This document shows, in pieces, positions 18,745 to 27,656 of a stretch of 64,000 bases of DNA. Below the pieces are notes generated by a model. It was not told where the DNA came from, ran no database searches, and was given only the letters and a program-made list of their open reading frames with translations. Origin of the DNA: Alphaproteobacteria bacterium (GTDB lineage: Bacteria; Pseudomonadota; Alphaproteobacteria; M2410); NCBI GenBank assembly GCA_030614785.1, contig JAUWTJ010000008.1, forward strand, positions 1 through 64,000, read 5' to 3'. Positions within the stretch are counted from its first letter, which is position 1. Each line of letters starts with the position of its first letter. Made by a program: the position numbers and the translations under genes.

Positions 18745-18820
18745 GCTTGTCTGGCTGAGGTTTCTTGCTCTATATGCGGGCAGTGAAAAACCCGTATCCA
18801 GCAATGACCCAGGTGCCTCG

Positions 18821-20005
18821 GTGAAACAGGCCGACAAAACAGCGACAAAACTGAATTCCCTCGGGTTCGCCAAGGCGCCTGAGGAGACGCGTGTTGTCGT
18901 CGCCATGTCGGGCGGGGTGGATTCCTCTGTGGTTGCCGGTCTGCTGGCGCGGGAAGGCTATGAGGTTATCGGCATCACGCTGCAGCTTTATGATCACGGC
19001 GCGGCAATCCAGAAAAAAGGCGCGTGCTGTGCGGGCCAGGATATTCATGATGCCCGCCGCGTCGCGGCTGCGCTCGATATCCCGCATTATGTCCTCGACT
19101 ATGAGGATATTTTCTCCGATGCCGTGATTAGTGAATTCGCCGATGCCTACCTGGCTGGCGAGACGCCGATCCCGTGCATCCGCTGCAATGAGCGGGTCAA
19201 GTTCAAGGACATGCTTGAGATGGCGAAGGACCTGGGTGCCGACTGTATGGCGACCGGCCATTATGTGCAGCACGTTATGGGGCCGGATGGCTCGCAGCTC
19301 CACCGCGGCGTCGATCCGGTGCGCGACCAAAGTTACTTTCTCTTCACCACGACGCGGGAACAGCTCGACTATCTGCGCTTTCCGCTCGGCGGCCTCGGCA
19401 AGGATGAAACGCGCCAGCTGGCCGAAGAGTTCGGCCTTGCGGTGGCCTCCAAGCCTGACAGTCAGGATATTTGCTTCGTGCCGGAAGGCCGGTATACGGA
19501 CGTTATCATGAAGCTGCGCCCCGAGGCGGGTGAGCCCGGCGCAATCGTTCATATGGACGGCCGCGTGCTCGGACAGCACACCGGTATTTTGAATTTTACC
19601 ATTGGCCAGCGCAAAGGTCTGGGCGTGGCCACCGGCGATCCGATTTATGTCGTCAGGATCAATGCGGAGACGCGCGAGGTCATTGTTGGTCCGCGAGAGG
19701 CATTGTTGTCAAAGCGCATTCATTTGCGCGAGGTCAACTGGCTTGGTGATATGAGCTTTGAAGCGATCGGACCGGAGGGCCTGACCATTGGCGCCAAGGT
19801 GCGCTCCACGCGCCCGCCGATGGCCGCGAAACTTTATCCGCAGTCAGGCGGCGCCCTGGTCGTGCTTGATGATGGCGATGAAGGGGTCTCGCCGGGTCAG
19901 GCTTGCGTCTTTTATGCGCCCGACGGCGGCGAGATGCGCGTTCTGGGCGGTGGCTGGATTGAAAAGGTCGACCAGGAGAACCCCCGTGGACATTCGCCTG
20001 ATTGA
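18821..20005 (+). CDS. mnmA: tRNA-specific 2-thiouridylase MnmA
   Basis: MnmA installs sulfur at C2 of wobble U34 in tRNA-Glu, -Gln and -Lys using ATP and a persulfide relay. The protein has the PP-loop motif ([12 protein letters not shown], about residues 25-36 from the GTG start). The two catalytic cysteines lie in [10 protein letters not shown] (about C122) and [10 protein letters not shown] (about C218). The beta-barrel C-terminal domain starts around [12 protein letters not shown]. The frame is open back to a TTG at 18743, but that lies in the flgL terminator; GTG 18821 gives a 394-residue protein. The 3' end overlaps the next gene by 20 bp. Confidence 0.93.
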   Translation: MKQADKTATKLNSLGFAKAPEETRVVVAMSGGVDSSVVAGLLAREGYEVIGITLQLYDHGAAIQKKGACCAGQDIHDARRVAAALDIPHYVLDYEDIFSDAVISEFADAYLAGETPIPCIRCNERVKFKDMLEMAKDLGADCMATGHYVQHVMGPDGSQLHRGVDPVRDQSYFLFTTTREQLDYLRFPLGGLGKDETRQLAEEFGLAVASKPDSQDICFVPEGRYTDVIMKLRPEAGEPGAIVHMDGRVLGQHTGILNFTIGQRKGLGVATGDPIYVVRINAETREVIVGPREALLSKRIHLREVNWLGDMSFEAIGPEGLTIGAKVRSTRPPMAAKLYPQSGGALVVLDDGDEGVSPGQACVFYAPDGGEMRVLGGGWIEKVDQENPRGHSPD

Positions 20006-20450
20006 AAAATCTGATGCCGAGCTTCTGGTGCCCGTCTTCGATGCTTATCGGCAGTTCTATGAACAGGCCAGCGATGAAGCCGGCGCGCTGCATTATCTTG
20101 AGGCGCGCCTTGCGGCGGGTGACTGTTTCGGCGTTGTTGCGGTCGATGATACGGATCAGGCCCCAGGCCAGGCTGCAGCGAAAGCCGGGGGCTTTGGCCT
20201 GGTCTATCCGACCTTCTCTTCGGTCCGCATGAAGCCCGTATGGGTGCTCAACGATTTCTTCGTCGTGCCGGATGAGCGCAGTTCCGGCCTTGCCGCAAGG
20301 CTGATGGTGCGGCTTTTCGCGCTGGCCGAAGAGCGCGGCATCGGCCAGATTTCCCTGATTACCCATGAGACCAACACCCGGGCCCAGGCGCATTACCGCA
20401 AAATGGGCTGGAAACAGTCAGAGTTTCTGCGCTTTGAGCGGGAAATCTGA
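19986..20450 (+). CDS. GNAT family N-acetyltransferase
   Basis: A 154-residue GNAT acetyltransferase, likely using acetyl-CoA; the substrate cannot be told. The start is a GTG with an ideal AGGAG seven bases upstream (19974-19978), overlapping the end of mnmA. Core motifs are [20 protein letters not shown] (beta4 and the acetyl-CoA pyrophosphate loop, a variant of Q/RxxGxG/A) and [22 protein letters not shown] (motif B). The overlap implies co-transcription with mnmA. A longer upstream extension in the same frame is within mnmA and has no support. Confidence 0.85.
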   Translation: MDIRLIEKSDAELLVPVFDAYRQFYEQASDEAGALHYLEARLAAGDCFGVVAVDDTDQAPGQAAAKAGGFGLVYPTFSSVRMKPVWVLNDFFVVPDERSSGLAARLMVRLFALAEERGIGQISLITHETNTRAQAHYRKMGWKQSEFLRFEREI

Positions 20451-20578
20451 GGCCGGGCCCGCCCGACTAAAAAGCCCGGTCGAAATGCCCGTCATGGGGC
20501 TTGCAAGGGCGCGGCGCTATCGTATATAAGCCGGGTCTCGCATGGTACTTGCCCTTCCCGGGCAAGGCGGCCCCCTGG

Positions 20579-20655
20579 GGCGAAGTAGCTCAGCTGGTTA
20601 GAGCACCGGAATCATAATCCGTAGGTCGGCGGTTCGAGTCCGCCCTTCGCTACCA
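20579..20655 (+). tRNA. tRNA-Met (CAT anticodon)
   Basis: A complete 77 nt tRNA with encoded CCA. The acceptor stem is GGCGAAG/CTTCGCT with one G-U pair, the D arm is GCTC-AGCTGGTTA-GAGC, the anticodon loop is ATCATAA (anticodon CAT), and the T arm is GGCGG-TTCGAGT-CCGCC. The first pair is not the C-A mismatch of initiator tRNA, so it is an elongator-type tRNA-Met. A tRNA-Ile2 with lysidine at CAU is the alternative. Its 3' end is duplicated at 22990-23011. Confidence 0.95.
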
Positions 20656-20658
20656 ATC
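20637..20658 (+). repeat. Putative attL: 3' end of tRNA-Met
   Basis: AGTCCGCCCTTCGCTACCAATC matches the copy at 22990-23011 at 21 of 22 positions, covering the T-arm 3' strand, the acceptor 3' strand, CCA and three flanking bases. This is the usual form of an integrase target in a tRNA gene. Confidence 0.65.
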
Positions 20659-20690
20659 TTTCTCGACGACATCTCTTAACATACCAAAAC

Positions 20691-20763
20691 GCCCACAGGC
20701 GCGCTGCCCGCGGTGCTGGCAGGCGTAATTGCAGCGCCAGAAGGCGATGCCCTGAAGGGTGCC
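20691..20763 (-). repeat. Degenerate copy of the 5' end of the nuclease-like gene
   Basis: This 73 bp stretch is about 80% identical to 22084-22155, inside the 5' part of the neighbouring gene. On the minus strand it encodes GTLQGIAFWRCNYACQH, compared with GTVEGIAFWCSNHACQH in the intact gene. It starts ten bases after the stop of that gene. It is probably a remnant of a tandem paralogue or a duplication scar at the island end. Confidence 0.75.
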
Positions 20764-20772
20764 GAGAAAAGC

Positions 20773-22197
20773 TCACCTGCCGCATGCATCGGGACTGCCG
20801 CGATCTTCCCATGGCATCCTGAATGAACCTGCCCAGGCGCCTTGTTTGCCGTCGCTCGCCTCAGTCTCTTCCCGCACGAACTTCCCCCCGCTGAATTTCG
20901 GACAGTCAAACGCAAATCCTCGCGCGACCATTTCTGATTGAAGGTCAAACGGGCTCGTCGAACATCGAGCCATCACTTTTTCAAAGAATGGCTTTACCTT
21001 CATGCAGGTAAGGTCCTTGCCCATGACTAGTCGGGCGAGTTCCGCCCGTGCCGTTTCCCCGCAGGGCACTGGCACGCCCTCAACAAGGCAGTTCTGCTTT
21101 AGCTCCAGGGCATCAATCCCCCATAACCGGGTGACAAGCAGGAAAGGCACCTTGTCTTTCGAGACATTGATAACAAGTGTATCCCCATCGGTAATCTCTG
21201 TGGCCCGGCCGTGAAAAACCTCTCCGTTCTGGAAGTGATCGGGTCCAAGGCGAACCGGTCGGATAGACATGTCTGACGCTTCAACCCTGCTTGCAAAGAA
21301 ATCTGCGACCAGAATGCCGGTGATGAGCGAGAAGATGGTCGCCATGGTCGTCAATCGAAAGGAAATTCTGATACCGAAATCCGGGTGATTCCATAGCCCG
21401 GCAAGCGGGTACTTAGAAATTTTGTAAAGGCGTGCTCTTCGGGTCGCTTCGGTCGATCCCTCATCGCCTCCCAATGTGTCAAATAACGAAGAAGGCAGAT
21501 AAATCTGATCCTTCCCGACATTTCGATGGTGATTGTGCGCGGCGGCCCCGAACGTCGTCGGCGAGATCTGGTACCACTTCGGCTTCAAAGTAATTCGGAT
21601 GTAGTCGCCCTTTTTTGCTCCGGCGGCAGTCATATCAGAAGTGCGGAGATGCAGGTAATCGTCATCGAATTTTTCTTCGTCCAGAGAGAAAGTGATTGTT
21701 TTCCATACTGGCTGCCCCCGGCGTATCTTAGTCAGGAGATTGACAAGAGTGAAAAGAAGGAAGATGCCAGCGGTTAAGAGAGCGGCAACGGAAAGAAGCA
21801 CATAAAGACCAGACCAGGACAGCGTGCAAAGTTCGCCGACGCCATCCTCCCAGGAAAGCTCAACAACGCCTTGGCAAAGATGATTATAGATCCCCACGTC
21901 CCATTCCCCCGAATGCCCTCGTTCGGTAGTGTGCCTTGAAACATGCAAGCAGTCAAATTGCAAGACACAGTCGACGATTTCCACGCGGGCCGGACCTGCA
22001 CCCGGCCATAGCGCCTGAGGCAATAGCTGAGGCGCTCCATGTCCGGCAGCGTCGTCCGTGACCCCGTAATCAATTTCCAGGACGCCCACAGGGGCGCTGT
22101 CGTGGTGCTGACAGGCGTGGTTTGAGCACCAGAAGGCGATGCCCTCGACGGTGCCGCAGGCGTACAGGTCGTGAAGGTTCGGGGGTGATGTTTCCAC
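20773..22197 (-). CDS. Membrane protein with C-terminal thermonuclease (SNase)-like domain
   Basis: A 474-residue protein of unusual architecture. It has a short Cys/His-rich N-terminal motif (residues 11-40, including FWCSNHACQHH), a transmembrane helix at about 131-152, a soluble middle region with IRITLKPKWY and KDQIYLPSSLF, a second helix at about 284-302, then a staphylococcal-nuclease-like domain (about 327-455). The SNase signature is visible as ITDGDTLVINV and RLWGIDALELKQNC, where the usual GIDAPE has Leu for Pro, so activity is uncertain. Translation probably begins at GTG 22197. It lies between tRNA-derived repeats and has no obvious operon partner. No known function is assigned. 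Confidence 0.7.
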   Translation of the reverse strand: METSPPNLHDLYACGTVEGIAFWCSNHACQHHDSAPVGVLEIDYGVTDDAAGHGAPQLLPQALWPGAGPARVEIVDCVLQFDCLHVSRHTTERGHSGEWDVGIYNHLCQGVVELSWEDGVGELCTLSWSGLYVLLSVAALLTAGIFLLFTLVNLLTKIRRGQPVWKTITFSLDEEKFDDDYLHLRTSDMTAAGAKKGDYIRITLKPKWYQISPTTFGAAAHNHHRNVGKDQIYLPSSLFDTLGGDEGSTEATRRARLYKISKYPLAGLWNHPDFGIRISFRLTTMATIFSLITGILVADFFASRVEASDMSIRPVRLGPDHFQNGEVFHGRATEITDGDTLVINVSKDKVPFLLVTRLWGIDALELKQNCLVEGVPVPCGETARAELARLVMGKDLTCMKVKPFFEKVMARCSTSPFDLQSEMVARGFAFDCPKFSGGKFVREETEASDGKQGAWAGSFRMPWEDRGSPDACGR

Positions 22198-22322
22198 GCG
22201 GGGTGCGTAGCATGGCGGCAGAGCCGGGTGTCAAGGGTTCAGGCTTCCCCGGTTGTATTGGCTGTGTTACGCTGTGCCGGGGCGAGTGCTGTTTTAGTGC
22301 TCAAGGCGGGGGCTAAACAAAC

Positions 22323-22877
22323 ATGCGGCTAATTTTTTCGGCAATCCTAGCGGCGGCGCTGGTTTTCGGCGGGACGTTGCTCTTTGCACGCTATTTTGGG
22401 TCGATTGAAACCGGACCGAGGGACCCTCTGGATGCACAGGAAGTACCGGGCGTTAAACCTGAATTGGAAAGCCCCCGACCGGATACTGAGACGCGAACCG
22501 AAGGAGCAAGCCGAAGTGAAACACTGGGAACCAATGATTACGATGATTTTCCCGTGCTTTCGGCTTATTCGGAAGTAAGCTGCATGAAAGTGCCGATGGG
22601 CGAATACGTGCCGCCAAAGCTGACCGTCCGAATACTGCCACGCTTTTCAGAAGGTCACACACCGACATTAGTCTACACTGTCGATGCACGGTTTTGCGTT
22701 ACAGTCGAGGGGGGCGCCTCCGACATTGAGGTAGTGCGCAGTGATCCGCCGAAATTTTTCGATAGAGCGGTAACGAGAGCTGTGTCGAAGTGGAAATTTA
22801 CGCCTGCAACAGTGGATGGGGAGGAAACCGAAGTCTGTGACTGTGGTGCGCGCATTTCTAACGAGACCAGAGAGTAG
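22323..22877 (+). CDS. TonB C-terminal-like small membrane protein
   Basis: A 184-residue protein with an N-terminal membrane anchor (about residues 4-24), a charged, proline-containing linker, and a C-terminal domain resembling the TonB C-terminal fold: LVYTVDARFCVTVEG, then PPKFFDRAVTRAVSKWKFTPATVDGE. Such proteins may energise receptors or act as periplasmic binding modules. It lacks the long Pro-Lys spacer of true TonB and has no exbB/exbD nearby. It lies inside the segment bounded by the tRNA repeats, divergent from the nuclease-like gene. Confidence 0.65.
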   Translation: MRLIFSAILAAALVFGGTLLFARYFGSIETGPRDPLDAQEVPGVKPELESPRPDTETRTEGASRSETLGTNDYDDFPVLSAYSEVSCMKVPMGEYVPPKLTVRILPRFSEGHTPTLVYTVDARFCVTVEGGASDIEVVRSDPPKFFDRAVTRAVSKWKFTPATVDGEETEVCDCGARISNETRE

Positions 22878-22989
22878 ACCCTCGGCGCACAGTTTTCCAA
22901 AAGCTGACAATCTCAGGGGATATATCGGCATACTGACGGAAAGTTTGCCAAAAGGAACCGCAGCATTTTGCCATTGACTTCGTTATCAT

Positions 22990-23011
22990 AGTCCGCCGTT
23001 CGCTACCAATC
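22990..23011 (+). repeat. Putative attR: duplicate of the tRNA-Met 3' end
   Basis: AGTCCGCCGTTCGCTACCAATC differs from the tRNA end (20637-20658) at one base. No full tRNA structure precedes it, so it is a partial duplicate of the kind left by site-specific integration. It ends the 2.35 kb segment that starts at the tRNA. Confidence 0.65.
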
Positions 23012-23064
23012 GTTTCAAAGACTTGCTGACTCGGATTGCGCGCCCGCGTGGCGCCCTGTGCCTG

Positions 23065-23379
23065 TCAGGCGCAGTTGCGGCATCTGGGGGTGTGGGGGAT
23101 GAGTTCGAGGCGTTTGTCGGAAATGTCCTCGCCGCACACCACGCAGATGCCGTAGGATTTGTCCTCGATACGGGTCAGGGCGTGTTTGATGGCAGCGATT
23201 TCTGCCAGGCCGGCATTGCCCAGCTGCTCGAGGACTTCATCGCCCTCGCGCTCGGTTGCCCGCTCCTCGTCGTCGGCGGGGCTCGGCTCGATGAGCTCTC
23301 CCTCGATGCCGTGCAGGCGCGAATCGAGCTCTTGCAGACGATCAAGCAAGCGTTTTTTGTAGTGCTGCCGGTTGGGCAT
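23065..23379 (-). CDS. DksA/TraR-type zinc finger protein
   Basis: A 104-residue protein of the DksA/TraR C4 zinc-finger superfamily. Members bind the secondary channel of RNA polymerase and can modulate stringent-response transcription. Visible are an N-terminal coiled coil (residues 1-70) with an acidic tip (ADDEERATEREGDEV) and the C-terminal zinc finger CVVC-N17-CRNC in YGICVVCGEDISDKRLELIPHTPRC. It is shorter than DksA (about 150 residues), so it is a paralogue rather than the main DksA. The start ATG has a GGAGG site seven bases upstream. Confidence 0.88.
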   Translation of the reverse strand: MPNRQHYKKRLLDRLQELDSRLHGIEGELIEPSPADDEERATEREGDEVLEQLGNAGLAEIAAIKHALTRIEDKSYGICVVCGEDISDKRLELIPHTPRCRNCA

Positions 23380-23501
23380 GATTGTCCTCCATCAGGTCCT
23401 GGAATTTGCGGGGAAACCTTGAATTAGACGCATTGTTACAAATTCGGCCGAGTTTTGCACTGGAGCAAATTGACGCTGCCCTATCGCTGACTTGACGCTA
23501 C

Positions 23502-24944
23502 TCAGGGCTGTTTTACCCACACAGCAATGGGGTCGTCGCGGCCGCGCAGGGGCATGGGATCCCGGGCTGCGAGGGGGCCAAGCAGCGCCTCGCGGTCGGC
23601 GTCGCCGGAGGTCTCGATGGCCTTGATCAGGGCCTCACTGACGACGAGGGCGGTGCCCAGCTCCCGGGTGAGCTCTTCGAGCCGACTGGCGACATTGACC
23701 GCGTCCCCGATAACGGCAAATTCAAGCAGGCGTTCGGAGCCGATATCGCCGAGGATAACGTTGCCATAGTGGAGACCAATGGAGAGGGTGACGGGCTCCT
23801 TGCCTTCGGCGCAGCGCGTCTCATTCCAGAGCGCCATGCGGGCGAGCATATCATGGGCACAGGCGAGGGCATTGCGCGCGTCATCGGGGCTGGGCTCCGG
23901 CGTGCCGAAGGTCGCCATGATACCGTCACCAAGAAACTTGTGCAGGGTGCCCTGATGATCAAAGACCGCGCCTTCCATGTGGGCGTGAAAGTCTCGCAGC
24001 AGAGCCATAATGGCCTCAGGGGACTGACGTTCTGCAAGTCCTGTGAAGCCAACGATATCGGCGAACATCACGGCGACAGTTTGTGAGCGGACGGCGGCGA
24101 GCGGTTTGTCTTGCGCGGCCATTTCATCGACGATGTTGGGCGGGAAGTGCCTCGCCAGATTGGCGCGTTCGCGAGCGACTTCGGCCTGCCTTACCAGCAG
24201 GCGATTGGTTCGCCAGCCATTGAGGGCCAGGATCGAGCAAACAATAATGAAAACGACGATTTCCTGCAGACGGTCTCCGATGTCCACGCGGTTCGGGTCG
24301 ATAAACTCGAGGATGCGTTGGTCGCGTCCTACGGCCTCAAAGACACGTTCTGTCATGCCTGGCGCGTGGTACCCGAGAAACAGGATGAGGACAGCGGCTG
24401 TCATCCACAGGCCGGCGACCCAGATTCCGTAGGTGACCAGTGTACGCCAGGAGTAAGCCATGGTCGCCGCGGCGAGCAGGACATAGAAATAGGAAAAATT
24501 GCCGATGTGATACTGCATGGCGGTCGGCCAGCTGTCTCCCATGAAGGGATTGGGGACTGTGAACGTGAAGGTCATCAGGGTGAGGTCGGCAAATATCAGC
24601 AGGACCTCCGGCCTTGAGCGACCGACCCGGCCAACGCGCAGCTGTGCCCAGCCGATCAGGGCGAAGCCGGCAATCAGGGCCTCGTAGTAGAACACGGATA
24701 TGTCGAAATTGATTATTGGCAGGAGACAGGCAATGACGGCAAGGGCAATCCAGCGCGCGCGCACCGCAAGCACCAGCCCTTCTTCCTTATGTTGCGTCAG
24801 AGCATCGTGCAAATACTCGCCGGACGCCGCCAACTCGTCTTCGTTGCTGCGCATGTCACGCAGACGCATGCCCCCGACAGACAGCCCGCGTTTTGGCAAA
24901 ACCGGGTCGTCTGATTTCGGCACTTTCCTCGATCCGTCTGCCAT
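23502..24944 (-). CDS. Membrane-bound class III adenylate/guanylate cyclase
   Basis: A 480-residue protein with about six N-terminal transmembrane segments (residues 60-255) and a C-terminal class III nucleotidyl cyclase domain. Both metal-binding aspartates are present in MFADIVGFTGL and HKFLGDGIMATFG. The Lys in HKFLGD and the FAVIGDAVNVASRLEEL motif favour ATP as substrate, so adenylate cyclase and cAMP production in the cytoplasm are likely. The six-helix sensor region has no recognisable ligand-binding motif. It stands alone, without a cAMP-binding regulator nearby. Confidence 0.88.
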   Translation of the reverse strand: MADGSRKVPKSDDPVLPKRGLSVGGMRLRDMRSNEDELAASGEYLHDALTQHKEEGLVLAVRARWIALAVIACLLPIINFDISVFYYEALIAGFALIGWAQLRVGRVGRSRPEVLLIFADLTLMTFTFTVPNPFMGDSWPTAMQYHIGNFSYFYVLLAAATMAYSWRTLVTYGIWVAGLWMTAAVLILFLGYHAPGMTERVFEAVGRDQRILEFIDPNRVDIGDRLQEIVVFIIVCSILALNGWRTNRLLVRQAEVARERANLARHFPPNIVDEMAAQDKPLAAVRSQTVAVMFADIVGFTGLAERQSPEAIMALLRDFHAHMEGAVFDHQGTLHKFLGDGIMATFGTPEPSPDDARNALACAHDMLARMALWNETRCAEGKEPVTLSIGLHYGNVILGDIGSERLLEFAVIGDAVNVASRLEELTRELGTALVVSEALIKAIETSGDADREALLGPLAARDPMPLRGRDDPIAVWVKQP

Positions 24945-25082
24945 AGGCCTTGCTCAGCTCCAGTTTAACTCATCCGGTCCCGATGCAAACCAGCAGCGTT
25001 CGCGCGTGATTGAAATCTTCGTTGTCGGCGCGTCTTGTCTTCAGGTCGTGTCCTGAGGCTGCGACCTCTGCGGCGGCGAGGT

Positions 25083-25352
25083 TCAACGCATATCCAGCGG
25101 ATCGCTTTGCGGAGAAACAGAAGCAGCACATTGTTGCTCAATGACTTCCCAGGCGATGGCAGCCGCCATATTGTCGCGAAGACATTGCTCCCAGGCGGCT
25201 TGCTCCTCATCGGTTCGGCCTGTGCCAGTGTCAGTGTCAGTCATAGTGTTTGGGTCAGGGTCGGACGTAGAGCCCGACCCGGTTATTTGAGCACACCCGA
25301 CAAGGAGCGACACCATTATTATCACAAGAGATTTTGTCAAATTCTCGTTCAC
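25083..25352 (-). CDS. Small putative lipoprotein
   Basis: An 89-residue protein with a lipoprotein signal peptide: hydrophobic segment SLVIIMVSLLVGC with a lipobox ending in Cys20, followed by a Ser/Thr/Asp-rich linker (GSGSTSDPDPN). The C-terminal helix region has two further cysteines (EQCLRDNMAA and EQQCAAS). No family is recognised. Its ATG overlaps the stop of the upstream methyltransferase-like gene (ATGA), so the two are probably co-translated and may act together in the envelope. Confidence 0.65.
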   Translation of the reverse strand: MNENLTKSLVIIMVSLLVGCAQITGSGSTSDPDPNTMTDTDTGTGRTDEEQAAWEQCLRDNMAAAIAWEVIEQQCAASVSPQSDPLDMR

Positions 25353-26128
25353 TCGGGTTTCCTGAGACGGAGCAGAAAGCGATCGGTCTTGCCTCTTATG
25401 CTCGGGTCAAAGGGAGTTTTGGTATGATCATCGTCCGGATTGGACAGGAGATCGGATTGCCCGGCGATTTCAAAACCGGCCTGCTTTGCCGCTGCAATCA
25501 CAAGATCTATGTGGATACGGTGGAGGGCGGCATTGTCGGCACCCGCGTCGCCGTGGTGATCAATGAGACCGAGCGTGCCGCCCGGCTCGAGGATCGCAAA
25601 AACATCCTTCAGCGCCTTGATGCCATCCTCTGCCTTGTCGTTGTAGAGATCGTGGAAGTTGAGGGCGGTAATCGCGGCGTCGACGGAGCTTTCAACGATG
25701 CCAGAGTCCGGGACATCGGTGTTAATGCGCTTTACATTGGGCAGACGGTTTCCCGCGAGGCGTTCTGAAAGTGCTTTTTCGTAGTAACCGTCGTTCCATT
25801 GGAGAAAACCGGGAGGGTTTTGTGCGTAGACTGTTCCGGTCTTTCCAACCGTCAGGGACAGGACTTCCGTGTAGTACCCACCGGACGCCATGACATCCAT
25901 CACCGTCATGCCCGGGCCAATACCGAGAAAATGCATCACGTCTGCAGGTTTACGCCCTGCGTCTCTGGCCTTGTCGGCGTCGGGCCGCGAGGCACCATCC
26001 AGCGCGTCGCGAAGGGCGGCTGTATTATCGCTTGCCAGTGAAGGGCCGGCCAGTGAGAGGGTTGCCGGACCAAGGAGACCCAGAGCGAGAGTGAAAGTGG
26101 CCCCAAAGGACATAAGTGTTGATTTCAC
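25349..26128 (-). CDS. Exported SAM-dependent methyltransferase-like protein
   Basis: The GTG at 26126-26128 has a perfect AGGAGG seven bases upstream and yields a 259-residue protein with a signal peptide (KSTLMSFGATFTLALGLLGPATLSLAG). The body is a class I methyltransferase-like fold: VMHFLGIGPGMTVMDVMASGGYYTEVLS (motif I region), AAITALNFHDLYN, and LEPGGTLGLIDHHG (motif IV-V region). Homologues annotated as predicted methyltransferases (COG4798) often carry signal peptides, which is odd for a SAM-dependent enzyme and leaves the function open. It overlaps the lipoprotein gene by 4 bp. Confidence 0.78.
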   Translation of the reverse strand: MKSTLMSFGATFTLALGLLGPATLSLAGPSLASDNTAALRDALDGASRPDADKARDAGRKPADVMHFLGIGPGMTVMDVMASGGYYTEVLSLTVGKTGTVYAQNPPGFLQWNDGYYEKALSERLAGNRLPNVKRINTDVPDSGIVESSVDAAITALNFHDLYNDKAEDGIKALKDVFAILEPGGTLGLIDHHGDAGADNAALHRIHIDLVIAAAKQAGFEIAGQSDLLSNPDDDHTKTPFDPSIRGKTDRFLLRLRKPE

Positions 26129-26291
26129 AAGAAATCCTCCTGCTGTTGAAGCCCCCCGCGCGCACTCTACAGCCAGATCCGGCAAAAGGCCAGCCTTGCA
26201 GGCAACGCCTTGATGGCTTTACCGGCGGTTCAAAAGCAACTAACCTGCGCCGCCTTGACTAGCCAAATGACCCTGGGGAGGGGACTAACGC

Positions 26292-27626
26292 GTGACCAGT
26301 TCTGACGCTGTACTATCCGAAAAACCGACCGCCGCCGACAATAACGATTTTTCCACAGGGTATCGTTATTATGTGCTCGGGCTTTTGTTGGCCATCTATA
26401 CAGCCAATTATATGGACCGCATGATCCTCGGGATCCTGCTACAGCCGATCAAGGCGGATCTGGGTGCCTCGGATACGATGATGGGGTTGCTGACGGGACT
26501 GATGTTTGCCGTCTTCTACGCAACGATGGGCATGCCGATTGCCTATTGGGCTGATCGGGGCAGTCGCAAGACTATCATAACGCTGGCGCTGACGATCTGG
26601 TCGGGCATGACCGTTGTGTGCGGACTGGCGGCAAATTACTGGCAGCTTGCGGTCGCGCGAATGTTTGTGGGTGTCGGCGAGGCTGGCGGCAGCCCGCCTT
26701 CACATTCGATCATTGCTGATTTGTTTGAGATGAACAAAAGGTCGACAGCGCTTGCTATTTTTGCGTTGGGTGTGCCGTTGGGTTTGCTTTTTGGCTTTCC
26801 TCTTGCTGGCCGAATATATGAGGCATGGGGCTGGCGCATGGCCTTCATGTCGCTTGGCGCGCCCGGTTTGCTGCTTGCGGTCCTTGCCTTCTTTACACTG
26901 AGGGAACCGCCGCGCGGCATGTCTGAACATGTCCAGCAAGATGATACAGGAGATACACCCGCATTCCTCGATGTCTGGGCTTTCATGTGGAGCCAGAAGT
27001 CGCTTCGCCATCTCATTGCAGGAACAACGCTCGCTGCACTGGTGGGTTATGCCGGGGTCAACTGGTTGCCCTCTTTTCTTGGTCTCAGTCACGGCATGTC
27101 GACCAAGCAGATTGGAGACTCGCTCGCCCTGTTGATCGGGATCGGCGGGCTGATCGGAACCTTCGGCGGTGGTTACTTCGCCGATTATCTTGGCAGGAAG
27201 GATGTGAAGTGGAAGTCCAGAGTCGTGGGCGCAACAATTCTGGGAATTTTTCCGATCGGCATTCTGGTCTATATGACGGACAATACCTCGATTGCGCTCG
27301 GCGGTATTTTGTTCACCTCTATTGCAGGGACCGTATACCTCGGTCCGACTTTTGCCCTGGTTCAGTCGTTGGTGGCCGTGCGCATGAGGGCGATGGGGGC
27401 GGCTATCATGCTTTTTATCCTGAATTTATTCGGCATGTCGATCGGACCGACCATGACGGGGGTACTCAGTGATTTCTATCGCCCGATCTATGGCGATCAT
27501 TCGGTCCGCTGGGCGCTTTTCACGGTTGGCTTTGTAAGCCTGTGGGCGGGGTTTCATTTTTTCCGAGCGGCGATTTATCTGAAAGCCGATTTGGAACGTG
27601 TCGAGGAAATGAATGCCGAGGGATGA
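26292..27626 (+). CDS. MFS transporter, spinster-like family
   Basis: A 444-residue, 12-helix major facilitator of the inner membrane. It begins LGLLLAIYTANYMDRMILGILLQPIK, a typical spinster-like/sphingolipid-transporter-family start. The loop 2-3 motif is YWADRGSRKTI, and the helix 4-5 region is RMFVGVGEAGGSPPSHSIIADLF. The start is a GTG with a GGGGAGGGG site upstream. The substrate cannot be inferred. It is followed 30 bp later by an isoaspartyl peptidase gene in the same orientation, which hints at peptide or amino-acid derivative transport. Confidence 0.88.
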   Translation: MTSSDAVLSEKPTAADNNDFSTGYRYYVLGLLLAIYTANYMDRMILGILLQPIKADLGASDTMMGLLTGLMFAVFYATMGMPIAYWADRGSRKTIITLALTIWSGMTVVCGLAANYWQLAVARMFVGVGEAGGSPPSHSIIADLFEMNKRSTALAIFALGVPLGLLFGFPLAGRIYEAWGWRMAFMSLGAPGLLLAVLAFFTLREPPRGMSEHVQQDDTGDTPAFLDVWAFMWSQKSLRHLIAGTTLAALVGYAGVNWLPSFLGLSHGMSTKQIGDSLALLIGIGGLIGTFGGGYFADYLGRKDVKWKSRVVGATILGIFPIGILVYMTDNTSIALGGILFTSIAGTVYLGPTFALVQSLVAVRMRAMGAAIMLFILNLFGMSIGPTMTGVLSDFYRPIYGDHSVRWALFTVGFVSLWAGFHFFRAAIYLKADLERVEEMNAEG

Positions 27627-27656
27627 TGTGATCGCCTGGCAGTAGAGGGAATTTTC

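Noticed and set aside
18743-18820. Extended N-terminus of mnmA from TTG 18743
   Set aside because: The TTG lies in the T-run of the flgL terminator; GTG 18821 fits the family length better.
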